Shown here piece by piece: positions 50,108 to 58,561 of a stretch of 64,000 nucleotides of DNA; positions within the stretch are counted from its first letter, which is position 1; the number at the start of each line of letters is the position of its first letter. Source of the DNA: Roseburia hominis. Lineage in GTDB: Bacteria > Bacillota > Clostridia > Lachnospirales > Lachnospiraceae. Below the pieces are notes generated by a model. It had not been told where the DNA came from. It worked only from the letters and a program-made list of their open reading frames with translations, and made no database searches. A program made the translations under genes and the position numbers. The DNA lies in contig CP159990.1 of NCBI GenBank assembly GCA_040702975.1, positions 4,154,001 through 4,218,000 of the forward strand, given 5' to 3'.

Positions 50108-51437
50108 TTTGTCTTTCCTCCTCATTAAAAAATGTAATATCCGTAATAAAGCTGTCAATTTTTACCTGCATCTCTATCTCTCCCTCATACTTTTCCACGA
50201 TTCGCTTGACGCTCTTTACACCCAAACCATGTAACTTCTTGTCCTCTTTTCCGGTCAGGAATTCACTGCCCTCCATCCGAGGAAGGCGGTCTATGCTGTT
50301 CTCAATCCGAATGAATATCATTCCCTGCTTTCTTTCCAACGTGACACAAACCCATCTTTTTCCTTTCTCCATCCTGAGGCAAGCTTCCAGTGCATTATCC
50401 AACAGATTCCCGAACAGAGCACTGATTTCTGCTTCTTTCAAAAGCATCTGAAAATCACTGTCTACATACAGATTCATCTCTATCCCGGCCTGCTCCGCCT
50501 CCCAGAACTTCTGATTTAGAATCAAATTCAGTATTTCTGACCGAGTCCATGGGATTTTTTGCAGCCGCACTAAAGGCTCCTGGATATCATCCAGATAGGT
50601 CCGCAAGTCCTCCAGTCTCCCCTCCCTTGCATAATCACGAAGAATTTGAAAATGATGCTTCATATCATGCTGCAACTGCTGATTTTCCTCCAGAAGCCCC
50701 CTCAGATTTCTATAATTCTCTTCCCGCAACTTATCCCGGCTCCGGATAAATATCATTTCCTGCTTTACATAAGTAATCTTTGCCCACATCCATACAAATA
50801 TACCTGCGACTACCACCATAAGAAACAGGGACAGCGCAATCCCCTTCGTATGCAGGGTTGTGCCTACATCATCGAAGCCTGCCATCGCAATCTGATATCT
50901 GCGGAGTAACACAACCAGTCCCACGCAAAAAAGAACCGTCCCCTTCTTATATGTAGCAAAAATTTCTTTCAACTGCCCGGCTCTCATTTGCATTTCCAAA
51001 AACATCCCCATCATAACACACCTGGTAAACAAAAAGATGCCCACCTTATACCCATTCATTCCAAAGAACACATTCTCAAAAAAATTTACTTTTACTTCCA
51101 TAACGACAAATACTGCCAGAAAATCTACCAGGGCAATCAAAGTGAACCAGATGATCAGCAGACTCAGTGCCATCAATTTCTTCTTAGGAAACAACAAAAG
51201 CAACGGAATGCCTGTCAGAATCACTTGTAAAACAAAAAGGTTCGATGAAAATAATGCTATCTCTCTATTTATCCCCGCCAAAATCCCCATCACCACAGCG
51301 AGTACGTTCATCAGTACTTTTCCTGCCCGTGTGATTTCCTCGTCATTCACCCAGCATACAGTCAAAAAACGGTATCCCAGATACATCTCACCGATACTCA
51401 GCGCCACAACTATGATTCTCATTCCTACTTCTGTCAT
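50094..51437 (-). CDS. AgrC-like GHKL sensor histidine kinase
   Basis: A 447-residue kinase. The N-terminal 220 residues have about six hydrophobic helices, the peptide-sensing domain of AgrC-type kinases. The phosphoacceptor is in QHDMKHHF; the ATPase has the N box GNLLDNALEACL and the G box GLGVKSVKRIV. It overlaps the response regulator gene by four bases and the precursor gene by 14. Likely ligand: the processed lanthipeptide or another peptide; there is no agrBD here. Confidence 0.88.
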   Translation of the reverse strand: MTEVGMRIIVVALSIGEMYLGYRFLTVCWVNDEEITRAGKVLMNVLAVVMGILAGINREIALFSSNLFVLQVILTGIPLLLLFPKKKLMALSLLIIWFTLIALVDFLAVFVVMEVKVNFFENVFFGMNGYKVGIFLFTRCVMMGMFLEMQMRAGQLKEIFATYKKGTVLFCVGLVVLLRRYQIAMAGFDDVGTTLHTKGIALSLFLMVVVAGIFVWMWAKITYVKQEMIFIRSRDKLREENYRNLRGLLEENQQLQHDMKHHFQILRDYAREGRLEDLRTYLDDIQEPLVRLQKIPWTRSEILNLILNQKFWEAEQAGIEMNLYVDSDFQMLLKEAEISALFGNLLDNALEACLRMEKGKRWVCVTLERKQGMIFIRIENSIDRLPRMEGSEFLTGKEDKKLHGLGVKSVKRIVEKYEGEIEMQVKIDSFITDITFFNEEERQNEIK

Positions 51438-52144
51438 AACTTACTCCTGTTTTGATGAATCTCCTTTTTTATCTTAGGCAATAGCCGTCTGCTGACCGGA
51501 AGTACCGTTCCGTCAACCATCACAATGTTATTATCCACGATTCTCTGCATATGGCTGGCGTTGATAATGTAGCCACGCTCAATCTTCATAAAGGGAAATC
51601 CTTCCGCTTCCTGCCACACTGCATCCAGGCTTTCCCGCTTCCGGTATTTTCCGCTCCTTGTAGTAAATTCTACATATTTCCCGTCCTTTTTGATGTACAT
51701 GACATCCGCACGAGGCACCCGCGTCATCTCTCCTACTCTCTCAAGATACCAGTACTTTTCCCTTCTGTCTACCATCCGATTCCCCAGCTTGTTCAGATAA
51801 AAAGGCAGCCGCACCTCCATCTGCTCCTTCATCACATACTGGTACGCTTCCACCTCGTATCCCTCCAGCGCATAACAATCATAAGCAGTCAGATAGATGA
51901 GCGGAATCTGTGCATCTCTCGCCCGCAGCCACTTTCCCAACTCTATCCCGTTCATACTGGGAAGGCCGATATCTGCAACAAGGATATGATACTCTTCCCC
52001 TGCCTCCAACGCGGCAATAAGCGGCTCTGCTCGGGAAAATGTAAGAACCTCCATTTCTTCTTTACATTCCCAGCCAGCCTTTATAATCTCCACTTCTCTT
52101 TTCAACAATTCTTCATTATCTTCTACCAGTGCAATTCGTATCAT
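51434..52144 (-). CDS. AgrA-like LytTR response regulator
   Basis: A 236-residue regulator: receiver domain (Asp58 in HILVADIG, acidic residues VEDNEE, Lys in VMKEQ) plus a C-terminal LytTR DNA-binding domain (ADVMYIKKDGKYVEF ... FMKIERGYIINASH). First gene of the lanthipeptide operon. It should bind the paired repeats at 52228-52261 and 46814-46843. Confidence 0.9.
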   Translation of the reverse strand: MIRIALVEDNEELLKREVEIIKAGWECKEEMEVLTFSRAEPLIAALEAGEEYHILVADIGLPSMNGIELGKWLRARDAQIPLIYLTAYDCYALEGYEVEAYQYVMKEQMEVRLPFYLNKLGNRMVDRREKYWYLERVGEMTRVPRADVMYIKKDGKYVEFTTRSGKYRKRESLDAVWQEAEGFPFMKIERGYIINASHMQRIVDNNIVMVDGTVLPVSRRLLPKIKKEIHQNRSKL

Positions 52145-52190
52145 TCTTTATCCCATCCTTTTTTCGATAAAACATCCCCATTTTTGACTG

Positions 52191-52261
52191 ATTCTACCAT
52201 ATTCTCTTCTATTTTTCATCCTTCTGTCCGCAAACAGTAGTAAATCTGTCCCTAAACGGTC
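52191..52261 (-). promoter_or_regulatory. LytTR-type promoter of the lanthipeptide operon
   Basis: Repeats CGTTTAG (52252-52258) and TGTTTGC (52230-52236) lie 22 bases apart on the minus strand. A weak -35 ATGAAA, a 17-base spacer and TAGAAT (52191-52196) follow. Same geometry and same inner sequence AGATTTACTAC as the promoter at the lanM stop. Confidence 0.75.
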
Positions 52262-52387
52262 ATTTTTCACTGTAAACTTACGAATCAAAATAAGTTCCAC
52301 CGGACACACGGCGACAGAAAAAGGACTGCTCCTGCAGCCCCTTCTTGCACTATATTTTTCATTTCCCAACGCAAAGAGATTCCTACA

Positions 52388-53290
52388 TTATCGGAAAACG
52401 GTCATCATTTTCATGATCAGATTATGTTCATAGAGAAACCTAAGAAAATCGCTTTCCTCCACCAATTTCATCAACATCTTTCCTACCGGTGTGATATATA
52501 AAAGTGTGATGATCACAAAACAAAAGTCAATAATGATCAGCGAAATCGAACCGCCCACCAGAATTCCCGCCAGACGATTGAGTATTCCCAGCACAGGAAG
52601 CTCCGCCACAAAATCGAGCGCGAACACAACAGCCCGAACAATAATCGTGACAATCACAAATGTCACCAGGAACGAGATAATATCAATAAGCAGCTTTGCC
52701 ATATATTTCCCGATATAATCCAGGAAAGTTGATGCGCCAAGACTCTGATACACTTCACTGTTATTATTGGAAAGGAGCAAATCCTTGAACACCTTCGGCA
52801 GATCCGCCATCTCAATCGCCTCAATCTGAAGCTGCCGCGGAATCTCCGCATCCAAAAGGGATTCTTTTACCTCCTCCTTGTTATGACCGGCCAGGACCCC
52901 TGCCGAAATGCCATGCTTTGCCAGGTCCTTACCGGAAACCTTGCCATTTACGATATCTTCCACTGTTATTCCTGCTGCCGCCAGCTCTTCCTCTGACACT
53001 CCGGCCCCTGCCAGCATGGAACGCACCTGTTCCTCCGTGAATCCGATCCGCTTCGGTTTATCAGGATCCAACGCCTTGGAAATCACTTTCAGGCATTGCT
53101 CCTCGATCATCTCATCTACGGGCGTAAATGAGATGATTGCTTTGCTGATATAGGGCGTGGCCACAAACACCACGACCACCGTCAGGACCGTCGCCACAAG
53201 AGATACCGCGATCCGGATCGCACCTCTCGCGAATCCGATCACCGCACCGATCGCCAGAATTCCAATTACACTCATCAATAACCAGTTCAT
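52388..53290 (-). CDS. CvpA-like membrane protein
   Basis: A 300-residue protein with N-terminal helices (IGILAIGAVIGFARGAIRIA) and C-terminal helices (IISFLVTFVIVTIIVRAVVF ... LAGILVGGSISLIIID) in the CvpA pattern, separated by a long charged insert of about 110 residues with several ITVEDIVNGK/GISAGVLAGH-like segments. Function of CvpA-like proteins in Firmicutes is unclear. It follows the DUF5711 gene by 8 bases. Confidence 0.78.
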   Translation of the reverse strand: MNWLLMSVIGILAIGAVIGFARGAIRIAVSLVATVLTVVVVFVATPYISKAIISFTPVDEMIEEQCLKVISKALDPDKPKRIGFTEEQVRSMLAGAGVSEEELAAAGITVEDIVNGKVSGKDLAKHGISAGVLAGHNKEEVKESLLDAEIPRQLQIEAIEMADLPKVFKDLLLSNNNSEVYQSLGASTFLDYIGKYMAKLLIDIISFLVTFVIVTIIVRAVVFALDFVAELPVLGILNRLAGILVGGSISLIIIDFCFVIITLLYITPVGKMLMKLVEESDFLRFLYEHNLIMKMMTVFR

Positions 53291-53298
53291 ACTCTCTC

Positions 53299-54474
53299 CT
53301 ATTTTACAAACCGGATCTCGTCCATCCCGCTTGCACTCATCACTAAGTATTTATTTATTCCTGACAGTGGGATCATTTCCAGAATATCTGTTTCCAGCTC
53401 TCCTTCAAACTTCCGGACGCCCCAACTGGAGAATACCAAACATTGTTTTCCATCAAACATGATTACATTTTCACGGGAAATCTTGATATGGTTATAATCT
53501 CCGGTAAAATTCTTTGACAGCTTCTGTTCTCCCGACATGCTGTAAAGCCGCAGCTCATATCCCTCTTCTCCCTCGCCATGCAGTACAAATCCCAGGTAAC
53601 GTTCATCGTGGAATACGCTCCGGATCTCCTTGCCAAGTTCCACCGTTTTCGTAAGCTTAGGTTTATCCTCGCCGCTGTAGATCATAAACGACGTATCGCC
53701 TACCAGAACAGATTTCCTGGAATTCAGGAAAAATGTCTCTGGAATCACTGTATTTTTATAAATATCTTCGGTCACCTGATATTGATCCTTATCCGCACCG
53801 GCCTCCTCGAAATTAAAATATACCACCCTGGACGCCTGCACGCCATCTGCCACGCAAAGATAGGAAATCTGCAGTTTGGTCCCGTCCGGCGAGATAGCCA
53901 TACCGACCGGATAGCCCGTGGTGCTTATGGACGCTTTATGTTCCACCAGAACACTTCCCATAGCGTCGTAGCATACGATCTGGGGCGTACTCTCATTTCT
54001 GAGGAGCGCACATACGATTCCATTCTCGGCAACCACGATCTTCTCAATCGGGAAATTCGTATGAATCTCCCCCTTTAATCCTTTTTTGTCAAATACCAGG
54101 ATATCGTTGCCTCCCTGATCGCCGACAGCCACCGCATCGCCGCTGATATTTATGATTGGATTCTTGATCTGATAGGGCTGGTTCCATTTTTCCTGCCCCT
54201 TCGTATCCAAAAATGCGATTCCGTCCCGGCTGTATTTTAACGCGCCGTCTGAATACTGTACAAAGCTGCTGTTATCTACCGCTTCCTCGCCATAGCTGCG
54301 GACCACCCGCACCTTATCATATGTCTGAAGCGCGACCAGCAGATACGTGCTGACAACCGCCGCCAGCAAAGTGAGCACCGCCAACACCTTCTTGCGCCGC
54401 GTCTGCTTTTTATATGTTTTGATTTTCTCTTCAAGGTCCTCCTGAGGGTCCCGCACTTCTATAATAACTCCCAT
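53299..54474 (-). CDS. DUF5711 family protein, membrane-anchored beta-propeller-like
   Basis: A 391-residue protein with one N-terminal helix (VLAVLTLLAAVVSTYLLVA) and repeated beta-strand blades (for example ISGDAVAVGDQGGNDILVFD, GIVCALLRN, MAISPDGTKLQISYL), so a propeller outside the cell. I chose 54474, with AAAGGGG; the open frame extends 17 codons into a palindromic repeat. Cell-envelope role unknown. Confidence 0.75.
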   Translation of the reverse strand: MGVIIEVRDPQEDLEEKIKTYKKQTRRKKVLAVLTLLAAVVSTYLLVALQTYDKVRVVRSYGEEAVDNSSFVQYSDGALKYSRDGIAFLDTKGQEKWNQPYQIKNPIINISGDAVAVGDQGGNDILVFDKKGLKGEIHTNFPIEKIVVAENGIVCALLRNESTPQIVCYDAMGSVLVEHKASISTTGYPVGMAISPDGTKLQISYLCVADGVQASRVVYFNFEEAGADKDQYQVTEDIYKNTVIPETFFLNSRKSVLVGDTSFMIYSGEDKPKLTKTVELGKEIRSVFHDERYLGFVLHGEGEEGYELRLYSMSGEQKLSKNFTGDYNHIKISRENVIMFDGKQCLVFSSWGVRKFEGELETDILEMIPLSGINKYLVMSASGMDEIRFVK

Positions 54475-54494
54475 AGCTTCCCCTTTGTCATATT

Positions 54495-54547
54495 GTATAC
54501 CCAAAAGGGCATCCCGTATGGCCATTCGGCCGTTTCACAAGGTCTAC
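54495..54547. repeat. GTATAC-ended palindromic element, copy 1
   Basis: GTATACCCAAAAGGGCATCC, then CGTATGGCCATTCGGCCG, then TTTCACAAGGTCTAC. It lies 20 bases before the DUF5711 start codon. Other copies: 57746-57797, 57792-57840 and 63410-63460. Confidence 0.8.
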
Positions 54548-54584
54548 ATATAATCTTCTGTTAGTATAGCACGTCACCCCCCTT

Positions 54585-55769
54585 TTATGGAAGTAATAAT
54601 TTCTGACCTATAAAAATCAGATTGCCGTCCGTAAGACCATTCATTCTGCAAATGGCGTCCACATGACTGGTATCGCCGTACATCTGCTTGCTGATCTTTG
54701 CCAGAGTATCTCCCTTTTTTACGATATAAATATCTTCACTCATCTCCTGCATCGTACTGACATTTTTCTGGTCCGTCTCCGCCTTCTTTTTATCGTCCTC
54801 TGACTGGCTATTCTCCGAAGACTGCTCCGCCTCGGTTGCCCGCTCATCTGACTCCGCTTCTTTCCCTGCCTCAGGCTCCGTCGTCTCGGCTTGTCCCTCC
54901 GGCGCTTTTACGTCCGTCTCTGCATTTCCCGGATCCCCCTGATTCGTCCCGGCTATGGCCGTGCCGCTGGCCGCCACCGCCTCTTCGGGCTCGTTCTTTG
55001 AAAAGGAATTCCTGATATCGTCCAGAGAAGATTGTACGGAGCGCATTTTATCATAATTGTTGACCGTAGTCACACCGATGATGAGTACGACCAGTACCAA
55101 AAGTACGCTGGCGGCGTACATCGCCCGGGAGGAATGCTTCTGCTCTTTTATTTCGTATCGCTCTCTTACCAGACTACGAAACTCTTTTGCAGCGTGATCC
55201 TCCACAGCTTCACTGGGAGAAACGCAATTCTGTTTGCGCGAGGATACCATGTAATTCTGCATGGGTTTATTTTTCTCATAATATATGTAATGTCCGCTCA
55301 TCTGCATGAGCTCTTTATATTTGTAGGCGAAAAATGCTTCTTCCTGCTCTCTGGCGTCGCCCAGGATCAATACGGTGTTAGGCGAAGCAAAATTTTCCTC
55401 ATGTATTCTTATCAAATTCTGGTTCAGAACAAGCGGGCGCCCGGGTATGGCAAGAAACCAGCCGATAAAACCGGCGTCTCCAAAATATTCTCTTCGTTCT
55501 TCGCTTGCCTTCGCCCAGGTTTCTTCGCTGATCAGGACGTCTTGTCCATCTGTTTCAAGCTCGTCCATGCGAATAGCGCCGGATATGTATACGCATTCCT
55601 GTTCATCTTGTTTTACAGTATGTCCGATGAGAAACGCCCCTGCCGCATCTTCATCGTTCTTTTCGCAAATGTGGTTTAAAAATGTATCTACGTAATCTTC
55701 TACATAAATCTTTGGAGTATCGCTTACATTTCCTATCTGGCGTACGTTTTTCGGAAATCTGTTTTCCAT
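54585..55769 (-). CDS. LysM protein with degenerate MPN/JAB-like domain
   Basis: A 394-residue protein. Residues 1-165 resemble an MPN/JAB fold (GAFLIGHTV ... GWFLAIPGRPLVLNQN) in which the catalytic His-x-His of GWxHSHPG is replaced by Leu and Ile. A single membrane helix at about 215-235 (ASVLLVLVVLIIGVTTV) is followed by a Glu/Ser/Thr-rich linker and a C-terminal LysM domain (YIVKKGDTLAKISKQMYGD ... IFIGQKLLLP) that binds peptidoglycan. The domain call at the N-terminus is inference. Confidence 0.75.
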   Translation of the reverse strand: MENRFPKNVRQIGNVSDTPKIYVEDYVDTFLNHICEKNDEDAAGAFLIGHTVKQDEQECVYISGAIRMDELETDGQDVLISEETWAKASEERREYFGDAGFIGWFLAIPGRPLVLNQNLIRIHEENFASPNTVLILGDAREQEEAFFAYKYKELMQMSGHYIYYEKNKPMQNYMVSSRKQNCVSPSEAVEDHAAKEFRSLVRERYEIKEQKHSSRAMYAASVLLVLVVLIIGVTTVNNYDKMRSVQSSLDDIRNSFSKNEPEEAVAASGTAIAGTNQGDPGNAETDVKAPEGQAETTEPEAGKEAESDERATEAEQSSENSQSEDDKKKAETDQKNVSTMQEMSEDIYIVKKGDTLAKISKQMYGDTSHVDAICRMNGLTDGNLIFIGQKLLLP

Positions 55770-55827
55770 ATACTCTCACCTCAATTTGCATATTTTTGAT
55801 TATGATAGCATAGGGAAAACGCTGATT

Positions 55828-56400
55828 TTATCGCTTTATGTCTACGAGATAGGTAAAACGCTCGACAAGCCGGGACAAATCCCTTCGGATTCTGGTGGTA
55901 TCTACGTCTTTTCGCCGGCTGGTCTCACAGCTTCCGCAGTATTTGTCCGTGAGTGTCGTGATCCAGCCTTCTTTTGTATGCGGAAGGGTAAACAATGTCA
56001 CGGGCCACATATGACTGCGAATGACATCTTTCTCCGTATCGTTCAGGTCAAAGAATTTTTCCGCATTTTTAAGCGCCACCGCCGGGTGCGTCATACCGTG
56101 AAAATGATCGCCGGTCTTCTTTGCATGGGTATGCCAGTCATACAGGAAAAGATCGTGAAGCATACCGCCGCGGGCGGCTGAGCGGGCGTCTAATTTTAGG
56201 AAACGGCACCACTGGTAATTGTAATATGCCACATGGATACAGTGCTGATAGCAGTTGCTGCCTCCGTGATGCGGGTAGAGCTTCATGCGAAGGACTACGG
56301 GGTGTGTTGCAATGTCTCGTATATTTTCGTAAAATTCTTCATTCCATTTTTGGCGGACGTCCTTTAGTCGTTCGGATAGGTCTCTTCGGATTCTCAGCAT
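55828..56400 (-). CDS. HD-domain hydrolase
   Basis: A 190-residue HD-family phosphohydrolase with His in NCYQHCIHVAYY, the HD pair in GGMLHDLFLYD and further His in HPAVALKNAEKF. The frame runs on for 101 codons upstream, but the ATG at 56400 has AAAGGAG and the extension covers a G-rich tract and foldback element. Substrate unknown. Confidence 0.83.
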   Translation of the reverse strand: MLRIRRDLSERLKDVRQKWNEEFYENIRDIATHPVVLRMKLYPHHGGSNCYQHCIHVAYYNYQWCRFLKLDARSAARGGMLHDLFLYDWHTHAKKTGDHFHGMTHPAVALKNAEKFFDLNDTEKDVIRSHMWPVTLFTLPHTKEGWITTLTDKYCGSCETSRRKDVDTTRIRRDLSRLVERFTYLVDIKR

Positions 56401-56465
56401 AACTGGCTCCTTTGGTTCTTTCTGTGATGGGCGAAATGTTCTGCCATGGTTAAGTATAGCAAAAA

Positions 56466-56495
56466 TGGGAGGGTGAGGGAAGAGGGGGTGGGGAA
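56466..56495 (+). other. G-quadruplex-type tract upstream of the HD gene
   Basis: GGGAGGGTGAGGGAAGAGGG, then GGTGGGG: four or more G-runs with loops of 1 to 4 bases on the + strand, in the leader/promoter area of the HD gene. Confidence 0.55.
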
Positions 56496-56522
56496 AATTA
56501 GGAAAATCATAAGAAATGTGGG

Positions 56523-56705
56523 GTGTGGAAAGGGGGACGCGCCCGGAGGATATTAGTATCCGGCACTCGCTCTCGCTCGGACGAAAACGCAGCGGTACGT
56601 ACGATGCCAGAGGCGCCGCCTGGAAGGGCGACTGCTGCCATCTAGTGCCGGCGTTTTCGACGGTGCCGGATACCAATATCCTCCGGGCGCTGGCTTGTTC
56701 CACAC
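56523..56705. repeat. 183-bp foldback element
   Basis: Nested inverted repeats: GTGTGGAA/TTCCACAC outside; 28-bp arms at 56539-56566 and 56663-56690 (one mismatch, starting GCGCCCGGAGGATATT); GaCGAAAACGC/GCGTTTTCGtC-type arms inside; and a small GGCGCC-centred hairpin. GC content is far above the surroundings. It fills most of the gap 56401-56834. No ORF of its own. Possible MITE or structured RNA. Confidence 0.75.
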
Positions 56706-56834
56706 GGGGAGAAGCACATAATGGGGTTGCGTGGGGAGCGTTGTTATTTTTTTGGGAGGGTAAATATTATCAACTGGGTGAGAATTCACGACTAATCTGC
56801 CTTTTGGGGCCAGTTGTTATCAAGTAGGTACCTT

Positions 56835-57575
56835 TTAATAAGCTCCTGACTTGGTATTTTTCTCGGGGTTTTCAGCTTTTTTCCATATCCATAGTGCATA
56901 GCTGGCAGAGATAACGCACAGTGCCATGGCAGTGGCTATGTTGAATGTCTGGGAGCCTTGAATGGCAAAAATGGTTAGTGAGTTGACGATGCCATGTGTC
57001 GCGATACATGGTAGAAGGCTTTTTCCTTTGTAGAAGATTGTTGTGAAAAGGAAGCCGATTGCGGTTGCATAACATATTTGTAGAAGAGTGGGTAATATGT
57101 CTGCACCGTTCAGTAAATTTACAATGTGGCCGATGCCAAAGGTGATACTTGAGATCAGGATTGCCTGCTTTACGTTGGTTTTGCAGATTGCTTTGAAGAG
57201 AAGTCCCCGGAAGATGACTTCTTCGATAAAGCCTACGCACAGCATGCTCAAAATGTGGAGTATAGCTTCCGTAATGGAAGTGTTCATGGCAACTCCGTTC
57301 CATAAATTTGTGGTCATAATTAGGAGAAGCGGCGCGAAGTATAAATAATCCTTGTAATTTCCTTTAAACGAACACAGACCGTATTTTTCTGACAGGTTAT
57401 GGTTTCTGATCCAGATGAAAAGGAAGAGTGCAAGACATATGCCTGCCGGGGCAGTAATTATTTTTTCAAATCCTAAAGATTCTGAAAGATTATCTGCCAC
57501 GCTAAACAGGACAACATAGGCGATAATCCACGCCAGTGAAAATGTTAATTCGTTTTTTTCATATAATTTACTCAT
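56835..57575 (-). CDS. CPBP family intramembrane glutamic protease
   Basis: A 246-residue membrane protein with about eight helices. CPBP (Abi/CAAX protease) motifs are present: EEVIFRGLLF, FGIGHIVN and HGIVNSLT, which supply the Glu-Glu, Arg and His. The ATG at 57575 has AGGAGG and overlaps the TetR stop by 8 bases (ATGAGTAA), so the two genes are coupled. Members process prenylated or signal peptides, and some give bacteriocin self-immunity; substrate unknown here. Confidence 0.87.
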   Translation of the reverse strand: MSKLYEKNELTFSLAWIIAYVVLFSVADNLSESLGFEKIITAPAGICLALFLFIWIRNHNLSEKYGLCSFKGNYKDYLYFAPLLLIMTTNLWNGVAMNTSITEAILHILSMLCVGFIEEVIFRGLLFKAICKTNVKQAILISSITFGIGHIVNLLNGADILPTLLQICYATAIGFLFTTIFYKGKSLLPCIATHGIVNSLTIFAIQGSQTFNIATAMALCVISASYALWIWKKAENPEKNTKSGAY

Positions 57576-58233
57576 TATCTTTTTCCTCCTGTAATGCCAG
57601 TATCGCTCCACGATAGGCGCGCTCCAAATGGGTTGTCACAACTCTTTCGTCATATTCCAATGCATTGTTAGCAATGATGCTTGCGTACCCGTGAACGAAC
57701 ATGGCAAGTGTTATAAAGACCTCTTTGATCTGGTTTGTATCAAGTCCTGTACCCAAGGGCTTCCCGTATGGGCATTCGGCTGTTTCGCAAGGTATACCCG
57801 AGGGCACCCCGCTTGGCCATTCGGCCGTTTCACAAGGTATCGCTTCCTGCATTGCGGAAATGATAGGTTTCAGTTCTTCGGAGTCTACCATTTCAAGCAA
57901 ATTGTTTTCAACAGCGAAGCCTGACTGGAAGAGAAAGCGGAATAGGTTTGGTTCTTCCACTGCAAAACGGATATAATTCAGCCCAATTCCAAGCATAACG
58001 TCTTCCTTCGGATTGATATTCAGGAGATATTCTGTGTGAAACTGGCCCACTTTTTCATAAACTGCTCTTTTCATATCCTCGATTTTTGTAAAATGGTACA
58101 TAATCGGCTGTGTAGAGCAGCCGAGCTTTTTTGAAACGGTCCGTGCATTGACATTTTGGGCTCCCTCTGCTCGTGTGACTTCAAACGCTGCGTCTATTAC
58201 CATCTCTTTTGTGATTTTCGCTTTCGGCGGCAT
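57568..58233 (-). CDS. TetR/AcrR regulator with in-frame palindromic repeat insertion
   Basis: A 221-residue regulator. The N-terminal HTH (VIDAAFEVTRAEG...RTVSKKLGCSTQPIMYHF) is normal. In the ligand domain residues 132-161 are two 15-residue repeats (IPCETAEWPSGVPSG and IPCETAECPYGKPLG), encoded by a tandem pair of the GTATAC-ended element. The reading frame is kept, so the protein is probably still made. It likely represses its own operon with the CPBP protease. Confidence 0.85.
   Translation of the reverse strand: MPPKAKITKEMVIDAAFEVTRAEGAQNVNARTVSKKLGCSTQPIMYHFTKIEDMKRAVYEKVGQFHTEYLLNINPKEDVMLGIGLNYIRFAVEEPNLFRFLFQSGFAVENNLLEMVDSEELKPIISAMQEAIPCETAEWPSGVPSGIPCETAECPYGKPLGTGLDTNQIKEVFITLAMFVHGYASIIANNALEYDERVVTTHLERAYRGAILALQEEKDNE
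57746..57840. repeat. GTATAC-ended palindromic elements, copies 2 and 3 in tandem inside tetR
   Basis: Two head-to-tail units with a 45-bp period (57751 and 57796 are equivalent positions). Each carries CCGTATGGgCATTCGGC or CCGCTTGGCCATTCGGC, then TGTTTCgCAAGGTATAC-like ends. 45 bp is 15 codons, so the frame is unbroken. Confidence 0.9.
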
Positions 58234-58250
58234 GTTGTCCTCCCTATTTG

Positions 58251-58302
58251 TAATTATTGTTATATAACATTAATTATACTTTGTGAGTCCCCGTTTTGTC
58301 AA
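58251..58302 (-). promoter_or_regulatory. Promoter and operator of tetR-CPBP
   Basis: TTGACA (58297-58302), an 18-base spacer and TATAAT (58273-58278) on the minus strand, then the palindrome TGTTATATAACA (58258-58269) near the start site. A TetR operator is likely. The gap 58303-58561 holds nothing else I recognise apart from the promoter area of the Fe-S gene. Confidence 0.7.
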
Positions 58303-58561
58303 GTTACAAAGAGGTACATCTACAAAAACGCAGTTGATTTCATGCTTTTCTGCACATAGCGCTTTCGCCCAATTTCTGCTAAACGAAAAGCAACTGGTCA
58401 TTGTCCTTGTAATCTGATACAATATTCTAAAAGCGAATTTAAAATTTTTCTGCGGTGAGGGTTCCGCGATACGTATGTTGTTCTTGCGGATATTCGGAGG
58501 AGTGGATCGACAAGAAGGATATTCCCCTGTTGATTCGTAAATTCAGGTAAGGAGGACTGTT

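Noticed and set aside
50094..52144. A complete Agr quorum-sensing system
   Set aside because: Only the kinase and regulator are present; no AgrB or AgrD-like gene is visible nearby.
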